This document shows positions 54,190 to 64,000 of a DNA stretch of 64,000 bases, one piece after another. Origin of the DNA: Carettochelys insculpta (lineage: Eukaryota; Chordata; Testudines; Carettochelyidae); the NCBI RefSeq assembly GCF_033958435.1, contig NC_134137.1, positions 62,636,001-62,700,000 on the forward strand, in the 5' to 3' direction. The notes under the pieces are model-generated. The model saw only the letters and a list, made by a program, of their open reading frames with translations. It ran no database searches and was not told where the DNA came from. Position numbers and translations under genes: made by a program. The stretch's first letter is position 1. Every line of letters begins with the position of its first letter.

Positions 54190-55955
54190 TACACACACAA
54201 ACCGTGTCTCTCATGGATCAGTGTATCTGTGATTGTCTATACCCTCCCTCAGAATGCTTTGGTATGGTACTGCAGTGGCCCAAGAGACCATGTGGAATGG
54301 GGGACGAGGGGTGCAGGGAAATCCTGGAATGCAGAGGGTGCAGGGAAAATTATGTGATGCAGGGAAAGGAAGATCTGAGGATCAACAAGACACTTCAGTG
54401 TGTCTGCCACTTGAGAAACGCCAGCATCTCCTGCTGTACCTCTCTCTCCTTTTCCCTATGATTTTCTCCTCTTTGCTCTATGCTTGTCCATTCTATCCAT
54501 AAGGGTGATCCTTCAAGCCATATATATGCTCAGTATCCAGAGGCTTGCAGGATTTCTTGGAACTTGTCATCCTGTATCACCTTCCTTCTTCTCTGTATCT
54601 GATTGAGCACTCCACTGGTCGAATTCAGGTCGAATTCCCAACTGCAAAACTAACAGAGCACAGAGACACTATAGTGAGTGTATTCGCAAGATAAATGGAG
54701 ACTTGGCATATTAAGCTCACTCCCACTGATCCTCACAAGTGATATTTTCACCTCTCCTTTGGCATACATAGAGCATGGCAGCAGTCCTAGCCCTTGTGTT
54801 TGGCATGGGGAAAGAGGAGGTAAGATGGGACAATAAAGGGGAGGGGAATAGGTCACTTGCTTTTGTGTATGTGGCTAGAGCAACTGAACTAAATGATGGC
54901 ATCATTTTCCACAGGCAATGGTGACTTTAGCTGTTGCTTCGCTCCTGAGAGTAAAAGCGACTGAAAGGCTACAGCTCCTGCATGCATCTGGCACAGGCTG
55001 AATCCATATGCTGGTAACCTGCATGCTGCAGTTGTGCCTGCTGAAATGATTGCTGAGTGGTGTGTGCAAGTATTGCACTGTGGCAGAAGATATAAGGCAG
55101 CCCCCCAGCCTACCGCAGACCCTTTCGGTAGAAGATTGCGGACTATCTCCAGGAAATTTTTCCTAAGCTCTCTTTGGAGAAGTCCTGGGATATCTCATTG
55201 CACATAAACAAACTGTTTTATGAGGCCCCCTCTGCCTAACTGTATAGGGCAATGGTATGAAGATAGCAACTGTACGTTTATGGACGATTTCAATACCTCT
55301 TCTAGCATGATTAAAAAAAGAGTAAATGAACAGATGTGCGCTTCACTATCAACAGAAACTGCATAACTATCAGTGCTTCCTTCCCCTGCATCAGACTCAC
55401 CCACCTGGATTGTAGGGACTGGCTCAACTGCCTTGGAGTCAAAAACAGGTCCTGATTTGCTGTACCACTGGATCCGTTGGTCACATCTCTCCCATACTCC
55501 TCTTCCTTGTCCGACACCTCTTCCTCACTGTTCACCTTGGGGACCTGTGACTCTGGCTCACCCATGGTATCCAGATGGCACCAGGGAGGAGGTCTCCACC
55601 TAGGATGGCATGCAGCTCTGCACCACGGCAACTGTTAGCCTCCCTTGCCGGCTGCAGCTGCCTAGACTTCATATGGCACTGCAGTGAGTTTTTCTTGTAG
55701 CCTCTCTCCCCCATAAGATCTACTTATAGATATCAGCATTTCCACAGCTGAATTGGAGCTGTGTCTGTACAGCCTCATCTCCCAATAGACGCAAGAGATC
55801 CAGTATCACCCATGTACTCCAGGTAGGAGTGTATCTACAGCACGAAACCAGCATGATCCTAGGTGAAATCTCCATGCCAAACAAATAGGAAAAGGAATTT
55901 CGAAAAATTATGATCCTTAGAGGACATCTACCTGTGTAGCTGGCTGTTGGGCAGT
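54190..55955 (-). pseudogene. Harbinger-associated Myb/SANT-like protein, broken
   Basis: Minus-strand remains of the Myb/SANT-like DNA-binding protein that partners PIF/Harbinger transposases, also found as host MSANTD-type genes. In order: CRYTPTWSTWVILDLLRLLG, EAVQTQLQFSCGNADIYK (Myb/SANT helix region, about 55838-55728) followed by an in-frame TAG; GERGYKKNSLQCHMK and ELHAILGGD in other frames (55710-55600); an acidic linker PKVNSEEEVSDKEEEYGRD with the conserved QDLFLTP box (about 55535-55430); DAGEGS (about 55390-55370); and, after about 650 bp of unrelated sequence, LNQIQRRRKVIQDDKFQEIL (about 54620-54550). Stops and frame shifts make it inactive. No Harbinger transposase or termini were found. 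Confidence 0.6.
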
Positions 55956-56335
55956 GGGATCGAAACAGTGACCAGAGCAGTCATGGTGGAGGATTGTGTG
56001 GCACCTCCTGGAGGCCACTAATGTATTTCAGGGTCTACACTAACACTGCATCAACCTAACTAGATGAACCTAAGCACCACAACTCACACGGAGGGAGATT
56101 TATTAACACAGCATAGAGCGTGAGGTACGTTATTAGGAAAAACATTATAGTGTAGATACTTACAGAGTTAGCTTGAGGTAAGCTGCCTAACAATACCTAT
56201 CTGAGCAATTTTAAAAATAATCCTTTACTTGCATTACCCAATAGTTCATATCTCACTTTGTAGTATGGATACAAAAGACAAGAGCATACCGAAACAGAAT
56301 GTAATTGTCAATATTACGTGTAACTTTTTGAGTGT
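55956..56335. mobile_element. possible MITE (GTCTACACT family)
   Basis: AGGGTCTACACTAACACTGC near 56033 and TATAGTGTAGATACTTACAG near 56148 resemble the two sides of the MITE family also seen at 14691-14935. Borders are uncertain. Confidence 0.35.
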
Positions 56336-56339
56336 TCTC

Positions 56340-56940
56340 ATTAGAGACCTCACCTAAAACTCAGGATTTAGCTGATGTTCTGCCTGCAGACAAAGCATCT
56401 CAGGCTGTGATCTGTCAGATCTCAAAACTAAACAAATTCAGGCCTAATCAATACTTGGATGAGAAACCTCCCCAGGTACTGCAGGAAGTGCTGCTGCTGA
56501 TTCATTAGCTAGCATTCATCCCAGTGAGTCAGTACTGAACAAATGCTGTTTCATATTAATGACAATGTGCTGCTGGAAGAGCTGTCTTTGACGAGGCAAA
56601 AAAAAAATCACATTCATACCCATTAATTTTACTGAGCAATCCCAACAAGCATGGGGTTTAGATTTCATTTCCTTAGCCCACTAGGAGGCTTGGTCTTCCT
56701 AAATTCCCCATGAAATTTCAATGGACAATAGTTGTTTCCATAAACAGTACCCCATACAAATTAGGACAGTAGATTAAGAGCATTGTATATTCCTATAACA
56801 ATATTATATATCCTTTACCTACTCTGTTATTCTGCATAATGTTCTGTGCTATTAAACAACTGCTGACTCCTCAACCCCACAAGCTGTGGGTAAAGTCAAT
56901 CAGTTTGCATAGTGCTTTGGGATTATATGCAATTCTGTCC
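56340..56940 (+). mobile_element. 5S rRNA-headed SINE (AmnSINE-like)
   Basis: About 56400-56490 aligns with 5S rRNA: TGTCAGATCTCAAAACTAAA, CAAATTCAGGCCTAATCAAT, ACTTGGATGAGAAACCTCCC, CAGGTACTGCAGGAAGTGCT. It matches the region from the 5S 'GATCTCGGAAGCTAAGC' word through 'TACTTGGATGGGAGACC'. The sequence continues with GTGAGTCAGTACTGAACAAA and ends near GCATAGTGCTTTGGGATTAT, a LINE-type SINE tail. The 5S-head plus LINE-tail layout is that of the 5S-Deu-L2 SINEs of amniotes. Not a functional 5S gene. Confidence 0.7.
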
Positions 56941-58330
56941 TCTTACAAGACAAACTACAATATAGACTCAGCTGAACAGTCACTCAAACTGACAACAAAA
57001 CCTGAGAGACCAATGCAAAGGCCATTGGTCTGTTTTGTGTGCATACACTAATAGATTTATGTTTCCAGAAACAGGATTAGACAAAGCTGAGGTAAGGCTG
57101 AGATCATTTATCTGGCCAACCAGCCTATCCAGATCTCAGCAGGTGCCAGACGGTTGGCCAAGATTTCTTCCCTTCGTCCATTAGAGGACTTGCCAAAAGG
57201 GGCCCAAGAGGTAGAATCTCTCATATGTAATAGCCAAATAAGTCAGAGGGAGAAATCTATTTTTATTTTTCAGGACGCTCTCACAGAGCACCCAAAGTGT
57301 CCATGGTGAACAGTTGGGAACTGAATATTTTAGATGAGCCCAAAAAAAGGATAAGGACCTGAATCTATTGTATTAATAGGGCATGACTCATTGCTTTTCC
57401 CCATCTGATGCAGTCTTGAATGCTACAGAAAGCCTCCCTTCTGCAGTTCTTCTCCCTTTAGTAAACAAAAGAGTGCTTTCTCCAGGGAAGTCAGCAACCT
57501 TAGCTATGCAAAACATTATTTCACATGTATATTATGGCAGCCCAAGTCAGAATTGGGGCTCCCCCTGGGAAATACAGAATAATGGAACAAGTCTTTCCCT
57601 CCAGTTCTCTTAATCTTCCTGGGACAATCTCTAATTTGAAAGGTAAAATTAAAAAACAAACAAACAAACATATAACCCAGCATTGGGTCTGAGTGTTAGG
57701 GTTCTTATACTCAACAGAACAGCTGATAGTGGGAGCCCTGTCCCACTGCAGACATTACATAGCTAGGTATGATGCCTGCAGCACATGTGTGTATAGGCCA
57801 GGTCTACCCAAGCGAATAAGTTCAAATTAAGATACACGACTCCAGTAACATTACTTGTGTAGGTGGAGTCAACATACCTTGATTTGAATTTTAGCACCAT
57901 CCCCACAGCAGAAGGTTGATGGGAGAAATACTCTCATCGGCTTCCTTTACTGCTTGTGACGGTGTTCCCTCTAGTTTTTTCCATTCATGGGCAGAAGAAA
58001 GTTTGTTATGTATACGGAGGCTTGTTTAGGTGTGCACCACTGATAGAAACACATGCTGCCCACTATGGCTGGCTGTGGGTGCTCTGCTAATCAGGTGGGT
58101 GGCATCTGAATTTCTCCTGGTCAGTGGCTAAGTGCTCAGCTTACAGGAAACACTGCTGGAGTTGACAGGAGTGCCTTCAATGTTTGATTTAATGCATTCC
58201 CTACTAGACACACTAACTCAAACCCCTGTGAGTCAACCTCCAAAATGCTGAGCTGCAGGTAAGTATAGAGTTGCCTGTAAGCAGGGAAAGAGGCCAGTCA
58301 TGGTGTAGCAGTTCTACTGCTGTCACAAGA
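56941..58330. other. intergenic; two possible worn MITEs
   Basis: No exon seen. About 57797-57960 (CCAGGTCTACCCAAGCGAAT to GCTTCCTTTACTGCTTGTG) resembles the GTCTACACT MITE family. About 57962-58155 (GGTGTTCCCTCTAGTTTTTT on the left, CAGGAAACACTG on the right) resembles a hAT-type element whose terminus also appears near 40917. No target duplications were confirmed. Confidence 0.4.
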
Positions 58331-58340
58331 GGTTTGCTGC

Positions 58341-58659
58341 ATCATCATTGTCAACCAGGGGCTCAGCACCTCTTGGTGCCTGATGCCTCTCTCACTCTTT
58401 CCTTCCATCTTTTCGTGTCCAGTGCGGAGTGGCTTAGTTTCTGTGGACCAGCTCCACACCAATCTACTACATCATCTACCCATTCTCTATGGAGTCTGCC
58501 ACTCCTATTTGAACCATCCATTATGCCGAATGCCAGGGTATTGATTTTTTGTTCGTCATTCATTCTGCACATATGCCTGAATAGCTGTAACTTGCATTGT
58601 ATAAACTTCTGTAGTAGGATCTCTTTTGGCTGTATCTTCCTATATAATTCCTCATTGGT
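58341..58659 (-). mobile_element. RTE LINE, 5'-truncated copy
   Basis: A minus-strand fragment of the same family as the element at 59001-62160, covering only the last 105 or so codons (TNEELYRKIQPKEILLQKF, FRHMCRMNDEQKINTLAF, HREWVDDVVDWCGAGPQKL). It ends in a short CATCATCAT tail at 58339-58347. GAGGTTTGCTGCA before and GAGGCTTTGCTGCA after look like the target duplication. Confidence 0.85.
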
Positions 58660-58819
58660 GAGGCTTTGCTGCACATGTAAAGAATTGAATCTCAGTAGCT
58701 TTGAAACATATTTGTATGGAAATACTATATATACAATAGTAACTCATTTCCTCTATTATTTCCCTCTGGGAAGTTTAAACAGTAATACTCTTGTAAGCAG
58801 GATCTAAAGAAATGCTTCC

Positions 58820-58988
58820 TTTCAGCTAGCTGGAAGGGCAGAGAGAACCTGAGTGTGTCTACATAAACATGGTTTGCTCCTGCTTTGCTCAGATCTGCTA
58901 AATATTCAGCTAATGGAGTGGTGCTTTTCTCATTGTAATCAGCTTGGCTAGTGTTGGGCCACAAATTGTGTTAATACTAACTGCAATG
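58820..58988. repeat. unit of a tandem repeat, left of the RTE insertion
   Basis: TTTGCTCAGATCTGCTAAAT, TAATGGAGTGGTGCTTTTCT and CAGCTTGGCTAGTGTTGGGC here match 62300-62400 on the other side of the RTE element (TTTGCTCACTCTTTCAAACA, TGAGTGAGTGGTGTTTTCTT, CAATTTGGCTAGTGTGAGGG). Confidence 0.65.
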
Positions 58989-58994
58989 TCTGTA

Positions 58995-59000
<6 letters not shown>

Positions 59001-59032
<32 letters not shown>

Positions 59033-62000
59033 ATAACCGTGGGCTCAGCGCCCATTAGTGTTTGATGCCTCTCTCACTATTTCCTTCCATCTTTCCCTGT
59101 CCAGTGCAGAGTGGCTTAGTTTCTGGAGACTAGCTTTGCACCAATCTACTATATCATCTACCCATTCTCTGTGGGATCTGCCTCTCCTATTTGAACCATC
59201 CATTATGCTGAATACTAGGTTCTTGATTTTTCGTTCTTCGTTCATTCTGCAAATATGTCCAAATAGTTGTAGCTTCCAATTTATAACCTTCTGCAGCAGG
59301 TTCTCTTTTGGCTGTATCTTCCTATATAATTCCTCATTGGTGACCTTCTGCATCCATCCTATTCTCAGAATCTTTCTATAACAACTCTTTTCAAAAGCCA
59401 ATATTCTTCTTTTTGAATCTTTTGTTATCACCCATGTCTCACATCCGTACAACATGCTGCTGAATACGCACGTTTTCAAGATGCTCAGCTTCGTTCTTAA
59501 GCTTATTGCTTTGCTTTTCTAGATCTTATCCATTGCCTTCAAACTCACTCTTGTTTTTGCTATTCTAGTCGCTATTTCCTTCTTACAGGATAGATCATAC
59601 ATTATGTTGCTCCCCAGATATGTGAACTTCTCTACATTTTCTAGTTCAATACCATTGACACTGATCTTCCTTCCTATTTCCTTATCTCCAAATACCATTG
59701 TTTTTGTTTTCTCAATGTTCGTAATTAGTCCGTACCACCTCCCTTCTTCGTTTAACACCTGCACCATTTTCGTTATCTTCTCCTCATCTTCCTCAATGAT
59801 AACTACATCATCTGCGAACCTCAAGTTGTTAATTCTTTTCCTGTGCACAGGTATCCCTTCTACCTCTTCCTTGATCTTGTCCATCACTCTCTCCAGATGT
59901 GCGATGAAGATACTTGGCAATATTGGATCTCCTTGTCTTGTACCTCTACTTGTTTTAAACCAACTTCCCAACTCCCCGCATATTCTCACCGCTGCCTCCA
60001 CATTGTCATTTATATTCTTCAACAACCATATCAGTCTGCTATCCAGTCCATATGAATTCAACACCACCCAAGTCACTTTCTGATCTATACTGTCAGATGC
60101 CTTTTGAAAATCGACGAAGAAAGTGTATACGTTTTTGTTCTTTTGTCGAGCTTTCTCTGCTATCAGTCTTAGTGCCAATATCTGTTGTATGGTACTTCTG
60201 TCTTTTCTGAATCCCACTTGCTCGTCTCCCGTATGTTCTTCTATCTGCAATCTTAATCTCTCAGTCAGTATCATCATCAGCACCTTACCTAGATGACTCA
60301 TTAGGGCAATCATTCTGTAGTTCTTGCACTCCAATGTACTTCCTTTCTTGTGTATTATCACTAGTACAGATCTTGTCCATTCCTTAGGCACCTTCCCTTC
60401 TTTCCATACTATATTACATAGTCGGTGTATTTCCTGAATCATGCTTTCTCTGCCACATTTGATCATCTCTCCCGTGATCTTATCATTTCCACAGCTCTTG
60501 TTATTCTTTAGTCGTTTCACTGCTTTTTCTACTTCCTCGTTCGAAATATCGGTCTCACTCTCGATGCTTGGGGGAGATAGCTCTTTCAGTTCTTCAGTCA
60601 GTCTCTCTGAGACACTCATGTCCAACTGTGCTTTGTACAGATTGGTGCAATATCTTGCCCATTGCTGCACAATCTTCTCCCTATTCATGAGCACTTCTTC
60701 GTTCTCATCTTTGATCACCATCTGCTTTGGTTGCCATTTCCTATTAACATTCCTAATTGTCTTATCCACCTCCCTGGTCTTACATTCACTGTAATACCTC
60801 TCTATATCTTCACATTGCTCCTCTAACCATTTCTCCTTATCCTTTCTGGCTGCTTTCCTTACCTCATTGCATTTCATCCTATATTGCTATTCTGCCATCT
60901 CAGAAACATCTTTTCTGATCTTCAGTGCTCTCTTCTCTTGAACCAGCTTCAGTGTCTCCTGGGTAAACCACTTCCTATTGATCTTTTCTTCTTCTGGAAC
61001 AGTCTGCTCAATTGTCTCTTCTGTAGCAATGGGTAACGCTGCGACTCACTTATCTAGATCTTTCTCTGTGGCGATAATCTTCTCTTCGAGTGCTGTTCTT
61101 TATGCATTCCCTGTTTCTTCCTCACATAGCCTTACCACATCTCTTCTTTTCTTAAACTGTGTCTTACATTTTCTTTTCAGTTTTATCTTGATGTTTGCGA
61201 TCACTACACTGTGGTCTGAGTCTATATCCGCTCCTTGGAAAGTTTGGCACTGCTGTACTGATGTTATCCATCTTCTTCTTAGCAAAATCATATCTGTCAT
61301 GTTCTTCCCGTCATTCAATCGCCACATCCACTTCCTACAGTCCTTTTGTTGGAATCTCATGTTGCAGGTCACCATCTCATGCTCTGTAGCAAACTCTAGC
61401 AGTTTCTCACCTCGTTCATTTCTTTCTCCATATCCAAACCTTCCCATGACTCTCTCCCAACCTTCATTATCTGTTCCAACCTTCACATTCCAGTCTCCTC
61501 CGATGATCAACACATCTTTCTTCAGTATCTCCTCCACCGTCTTTGTCAAGTCTTTACAGAATAGCTCAGTCTCTTCCTCCGTGCTGTCCGACGTGGGTGT
61601 ATACACCTGAATGACTGAGATATTGAAGGGTTTGCTTCGAATCTCACGACCATCATTCTTGCACTCACAGTTTGTATCCTAATAATGCTCTTCTAGCTCT
61701 TTTGCTAAGAAGGAATCCAACTCCTGCTTCATGCTTCGTTTCGTTTCCTGACCAAATGACTTTGCAACTGCATATCTCTCCTGATGCCATCCAATGCATC
61801 TCTGACAATCCAAGTATATCACATCTGTATCTCTCCATCTCCTTCTGAAGCAGCTCTAATTTTTCAGTTGCCCACAGTGTTCGGATGTTCCATGATCCAA
61901 TGGATAGCATATGTGTTAGCTGTAATTTTCTTTCGGTAGCCAGCTTATCAACCCAACCCCGATCGCTTGATTGGTATTGCGGATCTTGTTTATCTGGGTG

Positions 62001-62160
62001 ACATCCAAGCCAGCATCTTTTAACATTTAATTGTACTGACATCAGATTTCAGTCGTATGGTTGTTTGACAATCAGTGCATCGACACCCATCTGACCAACC
62101 CTCCTCCTTCATCCAGGCTTGGGACTGGCATGGAGCACGCAGTCGCTTCGTGGCAGAGTT
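59001..62160 (-). mobile_element. RTE LINE, nearly full length (3160 bp)
   Basis: A minus-strand non-LTR retrotransposon bounded exactly by a 12-bp target duplication TCTGTAATTGTT (58989-59000 and 62161-62172). Its 3' end is a (CAT)n tract at 59001-59030 on the plus strand, the short-repeat tail of the RTE clade. Its 5' leader contains GTCCCAAGCCTGGATGAAGG, a motif typical of RTE/BovB leaders. The length is about that expected for a complete RTE. Endonuclease and RT belong to the family known from ruminant CFDP2 (Bcnt2) proteins. Breaks are few: two single-base frameshifts near 61620-61670 and four in-frame stops. Confidence 0.9.
59045..62042 (-). pseudogene. RTE endonuclease-reverse transcriptase ORF
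   Basis: The N-terminal APE-type endonuclease shows SIGSWNIRTLW, ILGLSEMHW, IIGGDWNVKVG and SDHSVVI, so the catalytic Asn, Glu, Asp-Asn and Ser-Asp-His positions are all kept. The RT domain shows FVDFQKASDSIDQ, GTRQGDPILPSIF and LRFADDVVII, with both catalytic Asp positions intact. The C-terminal part has FSSMLYGCETWVI and LFGHICRMNEER. After two frameshifts near 61620-61670 the reading stays in one frame to the end, broken only by TAA near 61102, TGA near 61050, TAG near 60890 and TAG at 59519-59521. An intact protein would nick DNA and prime reverse transcription. The few lesions suggest a younger copy than the other LINEs here. Confidence 0.88.
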
Positions 62161-62172
62161 TCTGTAATTGTT

Positions 62173-62660
62173 GCAAGAATACAAAAAAGAAAGACTGCTT
62201 AACCTGGCTCAAAGAAAGAGGAGACTGCTTAACCTGACTCCTTCTCAGTTTAGAGAAGGAGACTCTGGGCATGTACATGTAAATGTAATTCACTCCTCCT
62301 TTGCTCACTCTTTCAAACATATTCAACTGAGTGAGTGGTGTTTTCTTCATTATAATCAATTTGGCTAGTGTGAGGGGTCACAACTTAAGTGAATATCAAC
62401 TGCAGGAATTGTGAAATGTGGCCACCAATGCCTGCAATTATTGTTGGAATACATAAAAGACAGACTGTGTTTGACCTATTTCAAAGGAGAGAGACACCAT
62501 CAGTTGAAAGAAACTGCCCTGGACAAAGGCTCCATTGCCCAGCATTCCATGAGGTTAAGGACGGGGGGGCAGGATTCTCAATCAACAGTCTGTATGTCCT
62601 CAAAAGTTGGTTATAAGACTGGTTCAATTATTTGGTGCTTTTGTGATCCAATAAACAAAT
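62173..62660. repeat. tandem repeat, units right of the RTE insertion
   Basis: GCAAGAATACAAAAAAGAAA, GACTGCTTAACCTGGCTCAA recurs as GGAATACATAAAAGACAGAC, TGTGTTTGACCTATTTCAAA about 270 bp later, and the intervening part matches 58820-58988. Without the LINE the array has a period of roughly 250-270 bp. The family is not recognised. Confidence 0.6.
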
Positions 62661-64000
62661 TTAAATGGTAAAGATCCTATTTTAGTATCAGGTTGATACA
62701 TCCCAAACAAAAGTTTAATGAGATAAGTTTAGAAGTAGATATACTTAATTTCCAAAGTAAAATCCTTGTTTGTGCAGGGCAGGGAAGGGTCTAAGATTTA
62801 AAATGACATGTACTGCATTTCTATGTAATCTAACAGATTTATCAGAATTTCAAGCTATTTTGAGAGGTTTCTCATAAAACTACTATACTGAGGTGAACTG
62901 GAGGATTGAATAGAAAGGACACTAATCACCTCAGAGACGACAAATTTCATGAGGTCAACATTTGGATTATAGAAGTAGAGTCCCATTCAGTATCAACAAT
63001 TTAAAGGTAAGGCCCTACCAATCTCATGGTCCATTTCATGGCCAGATAATTTTAAAATTGGCCACTTTCACAATTTCAGATATTTGCCTCTGAAATTTCA
63101 GGGTGTTGTAACTGTGGGGGTCCTGAGTCAAAATGGAATGAGGGGAGAGTTGCAAAGTTTTTTTGGGGAGGGGGTAGGACCAAGATTGCCCCTCTTACTT
63201 CTGTACCACTTTCAAAGCTGGATTCTGAAGGCAGCAGCTGCCAAGTTTCCTGTAGTTAGAGGAGGTTCCCAGAGGTGAAGGTAGATACTGGGTTGGATCT
63301 CTCCCATGCTGCTGGGAGTGTGCCAGACAGAAGGGCTCCTAGCTGCCAGTTGAGGCCAGTGACAGATTACAGTAGCCTCCACCCCCACCCCACCATAAGA
63401 TGAGTGCTGCAGCCCCAGAAGATGTCCTGGGGGGACACCACTCCTGGGTCACCCACACCCTGTGGGGGAAGAAGCCCTGAGACTGGGCAGCCTGTGAGCC
63501 CATTGTCATAGCTGAAGGGTGGAGAGAAATCCCAAGCCTGAGCTGTCCCTAACTCCAGCTAGAACAGGAAGGAGGGTTAGAAGCTCTGTACCTAGACTGC
63601 CCTGGCTGTAGTCAGCAGAAACAGAAGCCCCTACACTCAGCAGGAACCTCTGGGAAGGAAGCCCAGAGCTGTAACAGGAGCTCCATGGGGCAGGGGAAGA
63701 ATGAGCCATGTCCTTGCTTCATGTGTCCAGACTAGCAGTTAGGACCCAGAGTTCCCAGCCGCAGGGGAGATCGGATTTTATGGAGAAGGACTGAGTTCAT
63801 GGTCAAAGTGGCAATTACCTCAAGCAGCTCCCTGCACTTCCCACTTATGGTTCTTTGGCACAGGCGCATCCAGGCAGCTCTGCACGCTATCTCATCTACA
63901 GGCACTGCTTCTGCAGTTCCCATTGGCTGCAGTTTCCAGCCAATGGGAGCTGGACAACAGGCATTTGGGGTGGGGCAGCATGGGGAACTCTCTGGCTGCA
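62661..64000. other. intergenic, possible old sauropsid repeat
   Basis: About 63005-63300 (AAGGCCCTACCAATCTCATG, TTTCACAATTTCAGATATTT, GGTGTTGTAACTGTGGGGGT, TGCCCCTCTTACTTCTGTAC) matches the look of a dispersed repeat common in turtles and birds; I cannot name its class with confidence. 63300-64000 is moderately GC-rich and shows no exon. Confidence 0.4.

Noticed and set aside
56395..56500. Possible 5S rRNA gene
   Set aside because: The match is diverged, lacks the intact internal control region and the ends of 5S rRNA, and continues into SINE sequence.
59604..60083. A 159-codon plus-strand frame, and 60978-61610 with 210 codons
   Set aside because: Both are antisense shadows of the RTE endonuclease-RT ORF on the minus strand.
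1..64000. CRISPR arrays, operons, bacterial-type systems
   Set aside because: The window is vertebrate DNA; repeats are interspersed or simple, and no regularly spaced identical repeats with unique spacers exist.

Overview
This is a piece of a vertebrate nuclear genome, almost certainly a turtle. It has no bacterial-style gene packing. Its repeats are the kind that dominate turtle genomes: tRNA-headed SINEs with the head GGTAGCCGTGTTAGTCTG, CR1 LINEs in both orientations, an RTE LINE, a DIRS element, and hAT-, pogo/Tigger- and Harbinger-type DNA transposon remains. The organism call rests on recognising these families by eye; no database search was run.

The only host gene I can support is FNDC3A, on the minus strand. 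A CpG island at about 50.8-51.76 kb looks like its promoter and non-coding first exon, with a strong minus-strand splice donor at 50987/50988. A possible extra 5'UTR exon lies at 50379-50449. The first coding exon is at 29105-29233; its 33 codons begin MAEHPPLLDTTQ and end in phase 0 at a GT donor. Everything from 29104 down to 1 is then the next FNDC3A intron, and no following exon was found. The region right of about 52 kb is upstream of the gene and appears intergenic.

Layout. 1-11 kb: a 3' LINE fragment with its zinc-finger tail (2.43-3.84 kb), several SINEs and a TA-flanked 814-bp MITE. 11.3-14.35 kb: a decayed hAT transposase gene with two SINEs and one MITE inserted in it. 18.4-20.15 kb: the endonuclease end of the same LINE family as at 3 kb. 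21.78-27.48 kb: a near-complete but dead DIRS element with inverted terminal repeats and an internal complementary region. 27.6-28.7 kb: a hAT-like element. 31.2-32.2 kb: an inverted duplication partly inside a MITE. 35.3-36.2, 37.4-38.0 and 41.4-42.3 kb: antisense CR1 3' ends, two with hAT MITEs inserted. 43.4-45.3 kb: a longer sense CR1. 48.15-48.7 kb: another MITE.

Upstream of the gene: CR1 pieces at 52.4-54.15 kb, one split by a 292-bp insertion with a perfect 8-bp target duplication; a broken Harbinger-type Myb/SANT gene (54.2-55.95 kb, minus); a 5S-rRNA-headed SINE (56.34-56.94 kb); and a nearly full-length RTE LINE (59001-62160, minus) with a 12-bp target duplication and a (CAT)n tail, next to a truncated sibling.

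I found no evidence of a new molecular system. The most useful observations are the well-delimited RTE and DIRS copies, the 5' structure and upstream ORFs of FNDC3A, and the SINE foldbacks.
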